Assembly: GCF_946478785.1 (NCBI RefSeq)
Contig: NZ_CAMLDD010000012.1
Span: 1 to 64,000, forward strand
Length of the DNA stretch: 64,000 bases
Direction of reading: 5' to 3'
DNA from: an uncultured Flavobacterium sp.
GTDB lineage: Bacteria; Bacteroidota; Bacteroidia; Flavobacteriales; Flavobacteriaceae
Made by a program: the position numbers and the translations under genes. Below are positions 48,407-57,994 of the stretch, piece after piece. Each line of letters starts with the position of its first letter. The first letter of the stretch is position 1. The notes beneath the pieces were generated by a model. It made no database searches. It was not told where the DNA came from and was given only the letters and a program-made list of their open reading frames with translations.

Positions 48407-49702
48407 TTAAACCTGTTCAAAAATATTTTTAAACTGATACAAAATCCTTTCAAGCAGCCTTAAATCTTCGGTTACTATTTCGGCGTTCCCTTTCATTTCC
48501 TGTTGAAAAATAATTTGTTTTTTATACGATGTTTTTAATCCATTTGGAAAGGAGACATCAATCAACAGATTACCGTCTTTGTCCGGAACTAATGAAATGT
48601 TATGAATCTCTCCTTTTAGAACACCATATTCTCTATCAGGAAAATTTGCCAGACGAATATTTACTTTCTGGCCTACTTTTATTTTTCCAGAGTTTAGTGC
48701 TGGGGCTTTTACTTTTCCCACAAAACCATTTTTAGTGTCTGGAATAATAGAAAAGACATTATCACCAATATTTATCGTTTGGTTTTCTGTCCAAACTTGT
48801 AAAAAAGTAACCACTCCACTTACGGAAGATTTCAAGGTATACGCCAATTCCCAATCTTTTATTACCTTTTTGAGTTGATAAAAAGATTGTGCCATGTTTC
48901 TCTCTAAAGTAACTTCTTCTTTTGTACCACTTATTTGAGAATTCTGACTTAATTTTGAATTATCAATCAAAGAGGATCTTAGCTGAGAAATTGATGAGAG
49001 GAGGCTTTTGTAATTTTTTTGAGCCTGAAGATAACTCAATTTTTTAACTTCCATTTCCTGAGCCGAAATAATTCCTTTATTAAATAAAATTTCAAAACGG
49101 GAAATTTCATTTCTCTGAAGCTGTAATTCGCTTTCATTGATTAATTTTTGCTGCTGCAGAATTTCCAATCTTTCCTTAATTTGCACTTTCTCAGAAAACT
49201 GTGCCCTCTTTTCAACTTCAAACGGCTGTAATTTTTTATTTAATTGTTCTGCCTGATAATCTCTTTGAAAAACTGCAAAGGCATTTTCAATTTCTCCTAA
49301 TTGCGCGTTTTTTAGCAAAGTAAACAGAAAAACTTTGCTGGGGTTATTGATATTATATTCATCAACTATTTTTTTTAATAAAAAAACATCTTTGTAATTG
49401 GCTGTGTTTTCAATAATAGCGAGTGTACTATTTTTTGAAACGATTGATTTGTCTTTAACCAAAATTGCTTCAATACGACCTGATGATTTTGAGACTATTT
49501 TTTCCGGTGGAATATTTGTCGTGATCACAATTTCTGTACTCACCACATCTGGATATTTTAAAAACCACGACACAAAAAAAAGCATCAATATGATTCCAAA
49601 AATCAAAACGGTTCCCCAGCGAATCATCCAGTGCGGAACACGAGTAAGAATAGCCTGCACTTCTTCGCTTCTTAATTCGAATGTAGTATTATCTTCAGCC
49701 AT
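48407..49702 (-). CDS. HlyD-family membrane fusion protein (bacteriocin exporter adaptor)
   Basis: The 431-residue protein has a short cytoplasmic start (MAEDNTTFEL) and one membrane helix (VLIFGIILMLFFVSWFL, about 33-49). A lipoyl half-motif follows (GRIEAILVKDKSIVSKN), then long coiled-coil helices (about 120-270), the second lipoyl half (SGVVTFLQVWTENQTINIGD) and a beta-barrel (KVGQKVNIRLANFPDREYG). This is the periplasmic adaptor of ABC peptide exporters. It starts 2 bp after the exporter gene stop. Together they should secrete the processed lanthipeptides, probably with a TolC-like channel encoded elsewhere. Confidence 0.92.
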   Translation of the reverse strand: MAEDNTTFELRSEEVQAILTRVPHWMIRWGTVLIFGIILMLFFVSWFLKYPDVVSTEIVITTNIPPEKIVSKSSGRIEAILVKDKSIVSKNSTLAIIENTANYKDVFLLKKIVDEYNINNPSKVFLFTLLKNAQLGEIENAFAVFQRDYQAEQLNKKLQPFEVEKRAQFSEKVQIKERLEILQQQKLINESELQLQRNEISRFEILFNKGIISAQEMEVKKLSYLQAQKNYKSLLSSISQLRSSLIDNSKLSQNSQISGTKEEVTLERNMAQSFYQLKKVIKDWELAYTLKSSVSGVVTFLQVWTENQTINIGDNVFSIIPDTKNGFVGKVKAPALNSGKIKVGQKVNIRLANFPDREYGVLKGEIHNISLVPDKDGNLLIDVSFPNGLKTSYKKQIIFQQEMKGNAEIVTEDLRLLERILYQFKNIFEQV

Positions 49703-49704
49703 GA

Positions 49705-51897
49705 TTAATTTCCTAATTGCAATTGATTCCTGACCAATTCAAAATAATTTCCTTTTTGTTCTACTAAAGATGAATGTGATCCGATCTCAATAATTTTTCC
49801 TTTATCCAAAACGACAATCTGATCCGCATTCATAACCGTACTTAATCGATGTGCAATAACAACTACCGTTTTGTTTTTAAAAAAAGTATCAAGTTTTCCC
49901 ATAATTACTTTTTCATTATTAGCATCCAAGGCAGAAGTGGCTTCGTCAAAAAACAACATCTCAGGGTTTTTATAGACAGCCCGAGCAATGAGCAGCCGTT
50001 GTTTTTGCCCTGTACTCATTCCTACCCCTTCAGATCCGATTTTGGTATTATAACCAAGTGGTAATCCTAAGATATACTCCGTGATATTAGCTACATCCGC
50101 AGCATATACAAGTCGTTCTTTATTAATTAAATCAACTCCTACTGCAATATTATTGGCAATAGTATCATTAAAAATAAAACCTTCCTGCATAACCGCACCA
50201 ATATTGGCTCTCCATGTTTTTTGAGCGATATTTTTGAGTTGTGTATTTCCAAAATTGATTTGACCTTTGTCCGGGTTATAAAATTTAAGCAATAATTTCA
50301 TCAAAGTTGTTTTTCCACTTCCGCTAACGCCAACAATGGCAGTTACTTTGTGAGCAGGAATAATTAGGTTTAAATTATCTAAAACCGGAACATCCGAGCC
50401 CAGATAACGATAACACAAATCTTTTATGACAATATCGCTGTCTTTTGGAATATCGTGTGTTTGATGTATTGCTTGTTGTGATTCATCTTCTTTTTCATGA
50501 ATTTCAGATAATCTGGCCAATGAAATTTTAGCATCCTGCAGCTCTCTCACAAACTCAATAAGCTGCCCAATTGGTCCATTTAAACTTCCGACAATAGAAC
50601 TTATTGCTAACATCATACCTAGTGTAATTGAACCATCAATAACCAGCTTTGCAGATAAAAATATAATAAAAATATTTTTTAACTCATTAATTACAGAAGA
50701 ACCGATAGTTTGCGTTTGTTCCAGTACCAATCCTTTTATAGAAACCTGAAATAATCGTGCTTGCACATATTCCCATCCCCAACGTTTTTGTCTCTCGGCA
50801 TTATGCAATTTTATCTCCTGCATTCCGTTGATGAGTTCCATTACTTTACTTTGTTCCTGACTTACTTCAGAAAAACGCTTATAATCTAATTTTTTTCTTC
50901 GTTTAAGAAATAAGGTTATCCATCCAAAATACAGAATGCTTCCTGCAAAAAACACAAAGAATATTTGAAGATTATAGTAGGCCAGAACACCTCCCATAAT
51001 AAACATATTGATTACCGAAAACAAAACATTTAAAGAAGAAGTAGTCAGTATTTTTTCTATCCGATGATGGTCATTAATACGCTGCATAATATCCCCTGTC
51101 ATTCTTACATCAAAAAAAGAAATGGGCAAATTCATTAATTTTATAAAAAAATCAGAGATCAAAGAAATATTTATTCTGGTAGAAAGATGCAATAGTATCC
51201 AACTCCTAATAAGCTCCAATCCTGTTTTCCCCGCAAAAAGAAATAATTGTGCAAAAAGAATTAAATAAATAAAATGAATATTTTGGTTTTGTATCCCGAC
51301 ATCTACAATACTTTGGGTTAGAAAAGGAAAAATTAGCTGCAATAAACTACTAGCCATTAAACCTATACATAATTGCATCATAAACGATTTATATCGCCAA
51401 GCATATTGATATAACATGCCAAATCCTAATCCCTTATTATCTTCTTTATCAAACTCAGATTGGAAAAACCTTGGAGTCGTTTCAATCAATAGAGCGATAC
51501 CTTCCAGTGTCGATTCATCAGCATTATTTCCTATCCAAAATTTAATAAAATCTTCTTTGCTATATTCAATCAAACCAAAAGCAGGATCAGAGATATAATA
51601 GGTTTCTTTTTTTATTTTGTAAAGTACTACATAATGATTTTGATTCCAGTGTAAAATGCAAGGTAGTGGCACTTCATCTAACCCCTTTACATCTAATTTT
51701 GCTCCTAAAGTCCTGAAACCTATCTTCTCTGCTGCATCACTTACATAAAGCAAATTACTTCCCTCGCGAGTTGTCTCACTAAAATCTCTTAAATCCTGAA
51801 TCTGGATTGTTTTACCATAATGTTTAGCTATTATTTTTAAACACGTGGGACCACAATCCTTACTGTCTGCTTGTTTGTAATTGGTGAATTTTTTCAA
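49705..51897 (-). CDS. Peptidase-containing ABC exporter (C39 PCAT) for GG-leader peptides
   Basis: The 730-residue protein has three parts. The C39 peptidase (1-135) has catalytic Cys15 in DSKDCGPTCL, His in LHWNQNHYVVLY and Asp in YYISDPAFG. The membrane domain (about 165-450) has six helices. The ATPase (about 490-725) has Walker A GVSGSGKTTL, signature MSTGQKQRL and Walker B LFFDEATSALD, with the switch His in VIAHRLST. Such exporters cleave after a double glycine and pump the core peptide out. Both precursors at 59661-60098 carry exactly such a GG leader. No separate leader protease is therefore needed. Confidence 0.95.
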   Translation of the reverse strand: MKKFTNYKQADSKDCGPTCLKIIAKHYGKTIQIQDLRDFSETTREGSNLLYVSDAAEKIGFRTLGAKLDVKGLDEVPLPCILHWNQNHYVVLYKIKKETYYISDPAFGLIEYSKEDFIKFWIGNNADESTLEGIALLIETTPRFFQSEFDKEDNKGLGFGMLYQYAWRYKSFMMQLCIGLMASSLLQLIFPFLTQSIVDVGIQNQNIHFIYLILFAQLFLFAGKTGLELIRSWILLHLSTRINISLISDFFIKLMNLPISFFDVRMTGDIMQRINDHHRIEKILTTSSLNVLFSVINMFIMGGVLAYYNLQIFFVFFAGSILYFGWITLFLKRRKKLDYKRFSEVSQEQSKVMELINGMQEIKLHNAERQKRWGWEYVQARLFQVSIKGLVLEQTQTIGSSVINELKNIFIIFLSAKLVIDGSITLGMMLAISSIVGSLNGPIGQLIEFVRELQDAKISLARLSEIHEKEDESQQAIHQTHDIPKDSDIVIKDLCYRYLGSDVPVLDNLNLIIPAHKVTAIVGVSGSGKTTLMKLLLKFYNPDKGQINFGNTQLKNIAQKTWRANIGAVMQEGFIFNDTIANNIAVGVDLINKERLVYAADVANITEYILGLPLGYNTKIGSEGVGMSTGQKQRLLIARAVYKNPEMLFFDEATSALDANNEKVIMGKLDTFFKNKTVVVIAHRLSTVMNADQIVVLDKGKIIEIGSHSSLVEQKGNYFELVRNQLQLGN

Positions 51898-52231
51898 TCT
51901 ATGGTTGATTATTACATTTAATCATTTTAATGTTATTCTAAAATCTCTTCTATAAAATATGATTATTTTTTTGTTCATATGTATGCAAAAATCAACATTT
52001 CTTTAAGTATATATTTTGAGATTTTTTCGGTATTCTAGAATTCGGAGTGTATTTTCTTAAAATCAATAAGATGGCATAATATCCTTATTCATGTCCCACT
52101 AATACCACTCGCCATTATCAAAAAATTATCCTCTCAGTATTACCTTCAAAACAATTAAATCAATGCTTTGTAATTATTTTAAGCAAATGTGGTCATAGTC
52201 TTTTCAAATTCGCTGTAGCAATTATTCAGAT

Positions 52232-53452
52232 TTAAAAGTGATTCTCTAGTTTAACATAAGTATTACTATGACCAGTACTGTATAACATATCAAATCTTTT
52301 GTACTGATTACTATAATCTGTATTTGTTTTGCAGATAATCCCTATATTTTTAGCAAAAAAGTAACCTTTATTAAAAATCATTTTATATAATAAAATGTCA
52401 TTAGTATGATTCATTTTAATATAATTGTTTCCGTCATTATTTTTTCCAATTAGTATTTTTTCTTTATTTAAATAATAAAAATAATTTCCTTCTTCTAGAT
52501 TTGTTACTTTTTTTCTAAATAAAAAGTAAGATAAAAAGCAGTCTATTCTTTTATTTGAATTCCAAAGAAAAGGTTTTACAGTATCGTTGTAAAATACTTT
52601 AAAACGAGTGGATAATGAATTATCAGTCCTATAATCAAATTTGTCTATATAGAAAACATCTGGTATTTTATCCCATATCAAGGTATTGTTTGCAAAAATA
52701 TTGCACTTGTAATACATTAAATGATATAGCATAAATTCGATTTTGTTTTTATAAGAAAATAAACCATTATCCCATTTCAGTTTTCCTGGAGTTCCTTCAA
52801 AAAGAAACAAATCAAAATGTGCTTTTAATTTTCCTTTATCTACTTCTTTTACTATCACATGCTGAATACTTTCTATCTCGCAATTTATTTTTAAAATGTC
52901 ATGTATTTCAAGAAACGTATGTGAATTTTCAAAATTAGTTTCATCAAACGCATAATTTTTTGGCGTAGTAAAAATCATTTTATAATCCTTACTTTTTTTA
53001 TATAGGTTGTTTACATATTCATTATTTTTATATAACATACAACAAGCCGTTATAAAAGCATGCCGTACGCAAATTGTATCATATTCTTCTAGTAATTCAT
53101 CTGTCATAAACTCCCGTATCCTTCCATAAATCACATCGATATCAGTAATGCCCCAAAAATCATATCCATTCAGATATTCTGAGAATAAGACGCCAAAAGC
53201 AGGTCTAAAATCACAAAGTTTATATCCTTTATCCACCTCAATAGTGAAACCCAATTTTTCTGTAGCCAATTGATTAAAATCTGCCAGTGTAAAAGGAATA
53301 ATTTTCACATTGTGAGGCACTTTATAATCAAGAACGTTATCCGTAAAAATAAAAAAATCTATAGTAGGATTAGTTTCACACGATTTTAAAAAGAGTTTAA
53401 AAAACCAAGGAAATTCTCCCGTAAAAACATTAATTAAGCTTATTTTTTTCAT
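52232..53452 (-). CDS. Glycosyltransferase-like protein (DUF6625 type)
   Basis: The 406-residue protein starts ISLINVFTGEFPWFFKLFLK and contains IDFFIFTDN, GYKLCDFRPAFGVLF and WGITDIDVIYGRIREF, the last a DxD-like site of a GT-A fold. FDETNF near residue 175 fits a catalytic segment. The C-terminal half is basic and has weak repeats of FYN/YYLN type. It lies 24 bp after lanB in the same direction. I infer sugar transfer, to the peptide or to a surface glycan. A 334-bp AT-rich gap with no gene follows before the exporter genes, so those may have their own promoter. Confidence 0.65.
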   Translation of the reverse strand: MKKISLINVFTGEFPWFFKLFLKSCETNPTIDFFIFTDNVLDYKVPHNVKIIPFTLADFNQLATEKLGFTIEVDKGYKLCDFRPAFGVLFSEYLNGYDFWGITDIDVIYGRIREFMTDELLEEYDTICVRHAFITACCMLYKNNEYVNNLYKKSKDYKMIFTTPKNYAFDETNFENSHTFLEIHDILKINCEIESIQHVIVKEVDKGKLKAHFDLFLFEGTPGKLKWDNGLFSYKNKIEFMLYHLMYYKCNIFANNTLIWDKIPDVFYIDKFDYRTDNSLSTRFKVFYNDTVKPFLWNSNKRIDCFLSYFLFRKKVTNLEEGNYFYYLNKEKILIGKNNDGNNYIKMNHTNDILLYKMIFNKGYFFAKNIGIICKTNTDYSNQYKRFDMLYSTGHSNTYVKLENHF

Positions 53453-53476
53453 GCTTTATTCTGATAGTTTAAATAT

Positions 53477-56323
53477 TTATTGTTTTTTAAATTTAATTTG
53501 ATTCAAATAACATTTAGTTAAATAGTAAGACTTAAACTCATTAAATCTTTGTTTTACATTAAAATGCCGATTCATACTCATGTGAATGATAAGCCACGAA
53601 TATGATTTTAAATGATAATTAGACTTTTCTAGTTGTGTTAGCAGATTGTTTCTTAGTGAATTGTCATGTAGAAAACTCTCGTACTCGTATGTGCCTATTT
53701 TGAACTTAATTTCTGAAAATTCTTTATTAAATTCTTTTCTTAATTGAGAATTTAATTCAAATTCGGCACTAAAATTTACTATGCATTTTTCACAATATTC
53801 AATCATTTCATCAATCGAGTAACCAAAAAAATCTAAATAATTTTTTATTTTTAAAATTGATATTATAAGAATTGAATCTGTATTTAAGTCTTTTTCAATA
53901 ATTGTACACAGCAAATCCTGTGTGTCTAAATCAAAAATAGTTTCTGCAAATTCCATTAATTCTACTCCGCCATAACGATGCGTTTCTTGATCATAAGGTA
54001 AAATCACATAAGTACCTATGGTTTTTTTAAACTTTAAATCATGAACCATTTTAATAATTAATTCTTTACTTTCTAAAGAGTTAGTCTTAAATCTCAAACG
54101 TAAATGTCGATCCGGATTACTATAATGAATGAAGAAGAACTTGCTGTATTTTTTTTCTAAAAAGGCATTTGTATATATGCTTTTAAGGACTTCTATATCT
54201 GCATATGAATTACAATATAACTCTATGTAAAGCCAATCAGAAAAAATTGGGATATTCTTGTTTTCAATTAAATCACTGAAATTGTAATTTGCATTATGAT
54301 TTATATAATCTGTATTTTTTACACTAACAATTAATTCATGAGGGAAATTTTCAGATTCTCTTACAATTTCAGGGCTAAAGAATTCATATAAAAACTCAGA
54401 AACATAAAAATATTTCCTCTTTTTTAATTTTTCATATAGTTCAATAATATCAATTTCACTTTCCGTGTTTAAAATCAAATTACCTTTAATATCTAAAAAG
54501 TTTATCATTTTACTAAAAGAATGTTCTTCGATTTTACTTTTTAAATAGTTTGTGAATTCACAAATGCTAAAATCATTATAGATCAATAATAATTGGGCGG
54601 GATACAATAATACATCTTCCTCAAGATATATTCTTGGTATATAAGCATTAAAATATTCATAACCATTAAAATCAAAATTTACTCCATAAATCTCTTCGTT
54701 ATAAATCTCTAAATCGCATAAAAAATTATATAACTCAGAATCTGAAAGATTAGGGTTTATAAATGATGTTTTTCTTGGTAAAATTTGTTGTCTGTTTTTC
54801 TTAGAAATTAGTGCTATAACTCCATCCCTTAAGTGTACATAAATATCATTAAGAAAAATTGGATTTGAATTCTCCGTAAATGAAGTATTAATAGGTATAC
54901 AATGATCATACATTTGCTTTTCGGGCGCAATATTTATAGTTCTATTATTACCTATACAACTTATATCCGCGATAATTTTACCAAAGTGAACTTCTTTTTC
55001 ATAGTTTACAATTTCCTTGCAAAGATCATTAGTAGTTTCAGTAAATCTTGACAATATATTTAAAGCTGAAGCACCAGCCAGTTTCTGCATATAAATCACT
55101 TTTTTCCCTGTAGTTTTGCAACACAACGTTTCTAAAATTACATTAAAAGTTGCGGGCATTTTCCTTTGCTTTATTTTTATATCATTACTAATTGGTATAT
55201 TAAGAATAATATTTTTCTCTGTTGATGCAAATATTTTTAAAACAATATCCTTATGAAGCTTAATTTTGTAATTATCTTTCAAAGAAGTATAATTTACACC
55301 GGAATAAGGATTAAATACTGTGTTTATAGGGATAAAACCATCAACAAAACGATCTGATAGTTTACCGATAAATTTATTTAATGTGTCATTTACGGCTTGA
55401 GTTTCAGAATTGTATTTTATTGTGAAATCTATAAATCTATTTATTTTATCTTGAATGTTAACATCAAGGCTTCCTGCTTTTAAATCAAAAGAATTAATAG
55501 AATGCGAATATTTATGATCCTGATTGTTTTGGAAAAATTCTTTTTGTTCTTCAATGTAATTCTCTTTAAAAAGTTTAAAATCATTTTCATTTTTCAATTC
55601 AAAATTTTTTACTTGAACTAAATTTGATGGGAATTGACTATTTTGATTTGCTAACTTAGCCGCAAATGGAAAATACAAAAACTCCTCAATAATAAGCCCT
55701 GCTTCTATAATCTCAAACAAATAGCTTTCTACCTCTGCTCTTTCAAAACCACTCAAAATTAGTTCTTCAAGAACAATACTAATTTTTATACAATTCTTAA
55801 ATCTATCAATAATCCATTGTAAATCATCATCGTAATCAATCTCTGCATAGCTCGATTCTATCTTATCATTTAGCAGATTTTTAGATTTATAGAACCCGAT
55901 TTTATAATCATTTAAAAAATGAATCGTAGGGTTAATACAATAACTTAATGTATGCCATTTGCTAGTTATGGTATTATTTATCTCGTTTGCTAAGAATAAA
56001 TTATCATATTTAACGTTCAATTTTACAGTCTTATCCTTATTGATAGCCGTAAATTCGCCCCATTTTAAGGTTCCAACACTACTGAAAACGCCAAAAGGAG
56101 TAGGATTAAAATGAGCTCGAATAAAATATTTAGACAATGAAGCCTTAATTTTATCAGATTTGTTTTTTTTAATATCTTCATACAATACTGTAGATGACGT
56201 TAATATCGAAAGCTGAAATAATTCATTATTTGCAAAAAAAGAAGCAATGTTTTTTTTATTGTTCTCAAAAGATTGAATAGAAAAATTAGTTACTCTTTTT
56301 ACAATGGTGTCAAAAAAAATCAT
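53477..56323 (-). CDS. lanB: Full-length class I lanthipeptide dehydratase (LanB)
   Basis: The 948-residue protein contains both LanB parts. The N-terminal dehydratase (about 1-640) has the HFNPTPFGVFSSVGTLKWG signature of Lant_dehydr_N, and further on KMPATFNVILETLCCKT and FLNDIYVHLRDG. The C-terminal elimination domain (SpaB_C / thiopeptide-type, about 685-940) has WLYIELYCNS and HYSNPDRHLRLRF. LanB glutamylates Ser and Thr of the precursor using Glu-tRNA and eliminates to dehydroalanine or dehydrobutyrine. Pinensin clusters of Bacteroidota use split LanB; here both halves are in one chain. It lies 84 bp after lanC. It is strongly AT-biased, like the neighbouring cluster genes. Confidence 0.95.
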   Translation of the reverse strand: MIFFDTIVKRVTNFSIQSFENNKKNIASFFANNELFQLSILTSSTVLYEDIKKNKSDKIKASLSKYFIRAHFNPTPFGVFSSVGTLKWGEFTAINKDKTVKLNVKYDNLFLANEINNTITSKWHTLSYCINPTIHFLNDYKIGFYKSKNLLNDKIESSYAEIDYDDDLQWIIDRFKNCIKISIVLEELILSGFERAEVESYLFEIIEAGLIIEEFLYFPFAAKLANQNSQFPSNLVQVKNFELKNENDFKLFKENYIEEQKEFFQNNQDHKYSHSINSFDLKAGSLDVNIQDKINRFIDFTIKYNSETQAVNDTLNKFIGKLSDRFVDGFIPINTVFNPYSGVNYTSLKDNYKIKLHKDIVLKIFASTEKNIILNIPISNDIKIKQRKMPATFNVILETLCCKTTGKKVIYMQKLAGASALNILSRFTETTNDLCKEIVNYEKEVHFGKIIADISCIGNNRTINIAPEKQMYDHCIPINTSFTENSNPIFLNDIYVHLRDGVIALISKKNRQQILPRKTSFINPNLSDSELYNFLCDLEIYNEEIYGVNFDFNGYEYFNAYIPRIYLEEDVLLYPAQLLLIYNDFSICEFTNYLKSKIEEHSFSKMINFLDIKGNLILNTESEIDIIELYEKLKKRKYFYVSEFLYEFFSPEIVRESENFPHELIVSVKNTDYINHNANYNFSDLIENKNIPIFSDWLYIELYCNSYADIEVLKSIYTNAFLEKKYSKFFFIHYSNPDRHLRLRFKTNSLESKELIIKMVHDLKFKKTIGTYVILPYDQETHRYGGVELMEFAETIFDLDTQDLLCTIIEKDLNTDSILIISILKIKNYLDFFGYSIDEMIEYCEKCIVNFSAEFELNSQLRKEFNKEFSEIKFKIGTYEYESFLHDNSLRNNLLTQLEKSNYHLKSYSWLIIHMSMNRHFNVKQRFNEFKSYYLTKCYLNQIKFKKQ

Positions 56324-56407
56324 TTAATTAGGTTTAAGAAATTTAGGATTTAAATCAATTGGATAATACTATTATTAAACAACCAATTAGGCAATTTAAC
56401 TTATATT

Positions 56408-57562
56408 TCAATGTAGATTAATTATTTTCAGCCAGTTGAAATTAATTTTATCATCCATTGTGAGTATTGCCATACCCAAGCCAGTAGCACCCTCCAGAAG
56501 ATCAATTTCCTTTCGATAAGTTCCGTTTTTAAATGCTAAAAATTCTTTAAAATCATGTGTTCGGTTTTTAACTTCGAGCATCCATTTATCTATTTCATCT
56601 GAAAAATCAATATTGAATTTATTACCAGCTAAATAGTATTGTAGTAATATACCAATAGAACCATGACATATTCCACAATCATTAACAGAGGATTCTACAA
56701 ATGATATTTTTCTTGTATTATCCATTAATTCAATTGCTTCCTTGATTAATAAATCATCATTTAAGAAAATTCCAGCATTATATAAAGAATTTGATATGCC
56801 TAAATCACTCTGACACCATGCTAGTCGAGAACTAACAATTGTATTTGTATTTAACAAAAAGAGATTGGGATAAAATTGTTTTGTGTTAGTATCATACTTT
56901 TTGTAAGACGTTAGGAATGATATAATGATTTTTAATGGTTTTGTAATATCCTCTTTTAAATCCTTGAAATTATCATGTAGAAAGGTTAAAAAATTAATAT
57001 ACCCAGCAACACCATGAGCAATCCCAAAATAATAACAAGGGCCATTTTCTAATGCGGTTTCAGAGACTAATACAGCCTCAAAATTTTCATTAATTTTATC
57101 AATTAAATCTTTTGAAAAAATATTTAATAATGTTGCAATCGCTTCACTTTTTTTAGAATTATATCTTTCTATAAAATACATGGCTATTCCCATGGCTCCA
57201 TGCAGAAAATCATAATTATTTTTAAGACACATTTCTTCAAAATCTTCTAAAAGTATACTGTCAATACTTTCAAAATAATCTTCGTCAATTTCAATTTCAG
57301 TGTTTTTCAGTTGCAATAACATTAATCCATAACCAGCTATACCCGAACATAAGGTTGGAATACTGGCCTCCTCTTCCAATAAGGTATTAATTTTTTCTAC
57401 TATAATTAACAATTTATTCTTAAAATCGTCATCTCCATATACCTCGTACAAATAATTATAAAACAAGGCAATTCCTGAAAGACCTGTCAAAAGGCCTATT
57501 CTTCTTTCATTAGGTATTGATTTCCATATATTTTCTTCGATTTTCAAAATTATATCTTGCAT
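56408..57562 (-). CDS. lanC: Lanthionine synthetase C-like cyclase (LanC)
   Basis: The 384-residue protein has the repeated GxxG helical-pair motifs of the LanC alpha/alpha toroid: GLLTGLSGIALF, CSGIAGYGLML, DFLHGAMGIAMYF, GIAHGVAGYINFL, GICHGSIGILLQ and LLEGATGLGMAIL. The zinc ligands are Cys in LAWCQSDLG (about 247) and the Cys-His pair in CGICHGS (about 296). LanC joins cysteine thiols to dehydrated residues to form lanthionine rings. It lies between the small secreted protein and lanB, all on one strand. Confidence 0.95.
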   Translation of the reverse strand: MQDIILKIEENIWKSIPNERRIGLLTGLSGIALFYNYLYEVYGDDDFKNKLLIIVEKINTLLEEEASIPTLCSGIAGYGLMLLQLKNTEIEIDEDYFESIDSILLEDFEEMCLKNNYDFLHGAMGIAMYFIERYNSKKSEAIATLLNIFSKDLIDKINENFEAVLVSETALENGPCYYFGIAHGVAGYINFLTFLHDNFKDLKEDITKPLKIIISFLTSYKKYDTNTKQFYPNLFLLNTNTIVSSRLAWCQSDLGISNSLYNAGIFLNDDLLIKEAIELMDNTRKISFVESSVNDCGICHGSIGILLQYYLAGNKFNIDFSDEIDKWMLEVKNRTHDFKEFLAFKNGTYRKEIDLLEGATGLGMAILTMDDKINFNWLKIINLH

Positions 57563-57594
57563 ACAGTATTAATTTTCAAGTTAATTAACAGTTA

Positions 57595-57978
57595 TTAATC
57601 TTTTTTAATACAGCTATAAAAACTCTTTGTATCTGAACCATCATCAAACTTTTTGTTTAAAAAATTTCTATTAAATTCGAAGCAGTCGCCATCAATAACT
57701 TTGATTGTTACAATCATTTTATCACCAACTGCAATAAAATCATTCGTGCTTTTAGTGCAAACAGCTTCATATTCACAATTGCTTATCCATTTTATACTCC
57801 AAGTCCAAACAAGAAAATCACCACCGTTAAAATCTTCCATGATTGTGTCCTTAATGACAAAAGAGCTTGTGGAAATTTTACTATAAAATTTTCCGTTTTT
57901 TAACTTACTACAATCCAATGATTGGGAATATCCTGCAATACTAATTGTGAATAGTATTAAAAGAGCTAATTTTTTCAT
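57595..57978 (-). CDS. Small secreted protein of unknown function in the lanthipeptide cluster
   Basis: The 127-residue protein has a signal peptide (LLILFTISIAGYSQS). The mature part is a small beta-rich domain with four cysteines at similar spacing, in the segments SLDCSKL, SNCEYEAVC and FYSCIKK. I do not recognise a family. Its place between the S41 protease and lanC, 16 bp after the former, suggests co-expression. A self-immunity role in the periplasm is one possibility, a chaperone or inhibitor another. Neither is shown by the sequence. Confidence 0.6.
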   Translation of the reverse strand: MKKLALLILFTISIAGYSQSLDCSKLKNGKFYSKISTSSFVIKDTIMEDFNGGDFLVWTWSIKWISNCEYEAVCTKSTNDFIAVGDKMIVTIKVIDGDCFEFNRNFLNKKFDDGSDTKSFYSCIKKD

Positions 57979-57994
57979 GATTTTTTGGGTTTAA

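Noticed and set aside
47695..48453. DUF707 gene starting at 48453
   Set aside because: That start overlaps the HlyD coding end by 47 bp and adds an unconserved basic stretch; the internal Met at 48342 gives the expected protein start.
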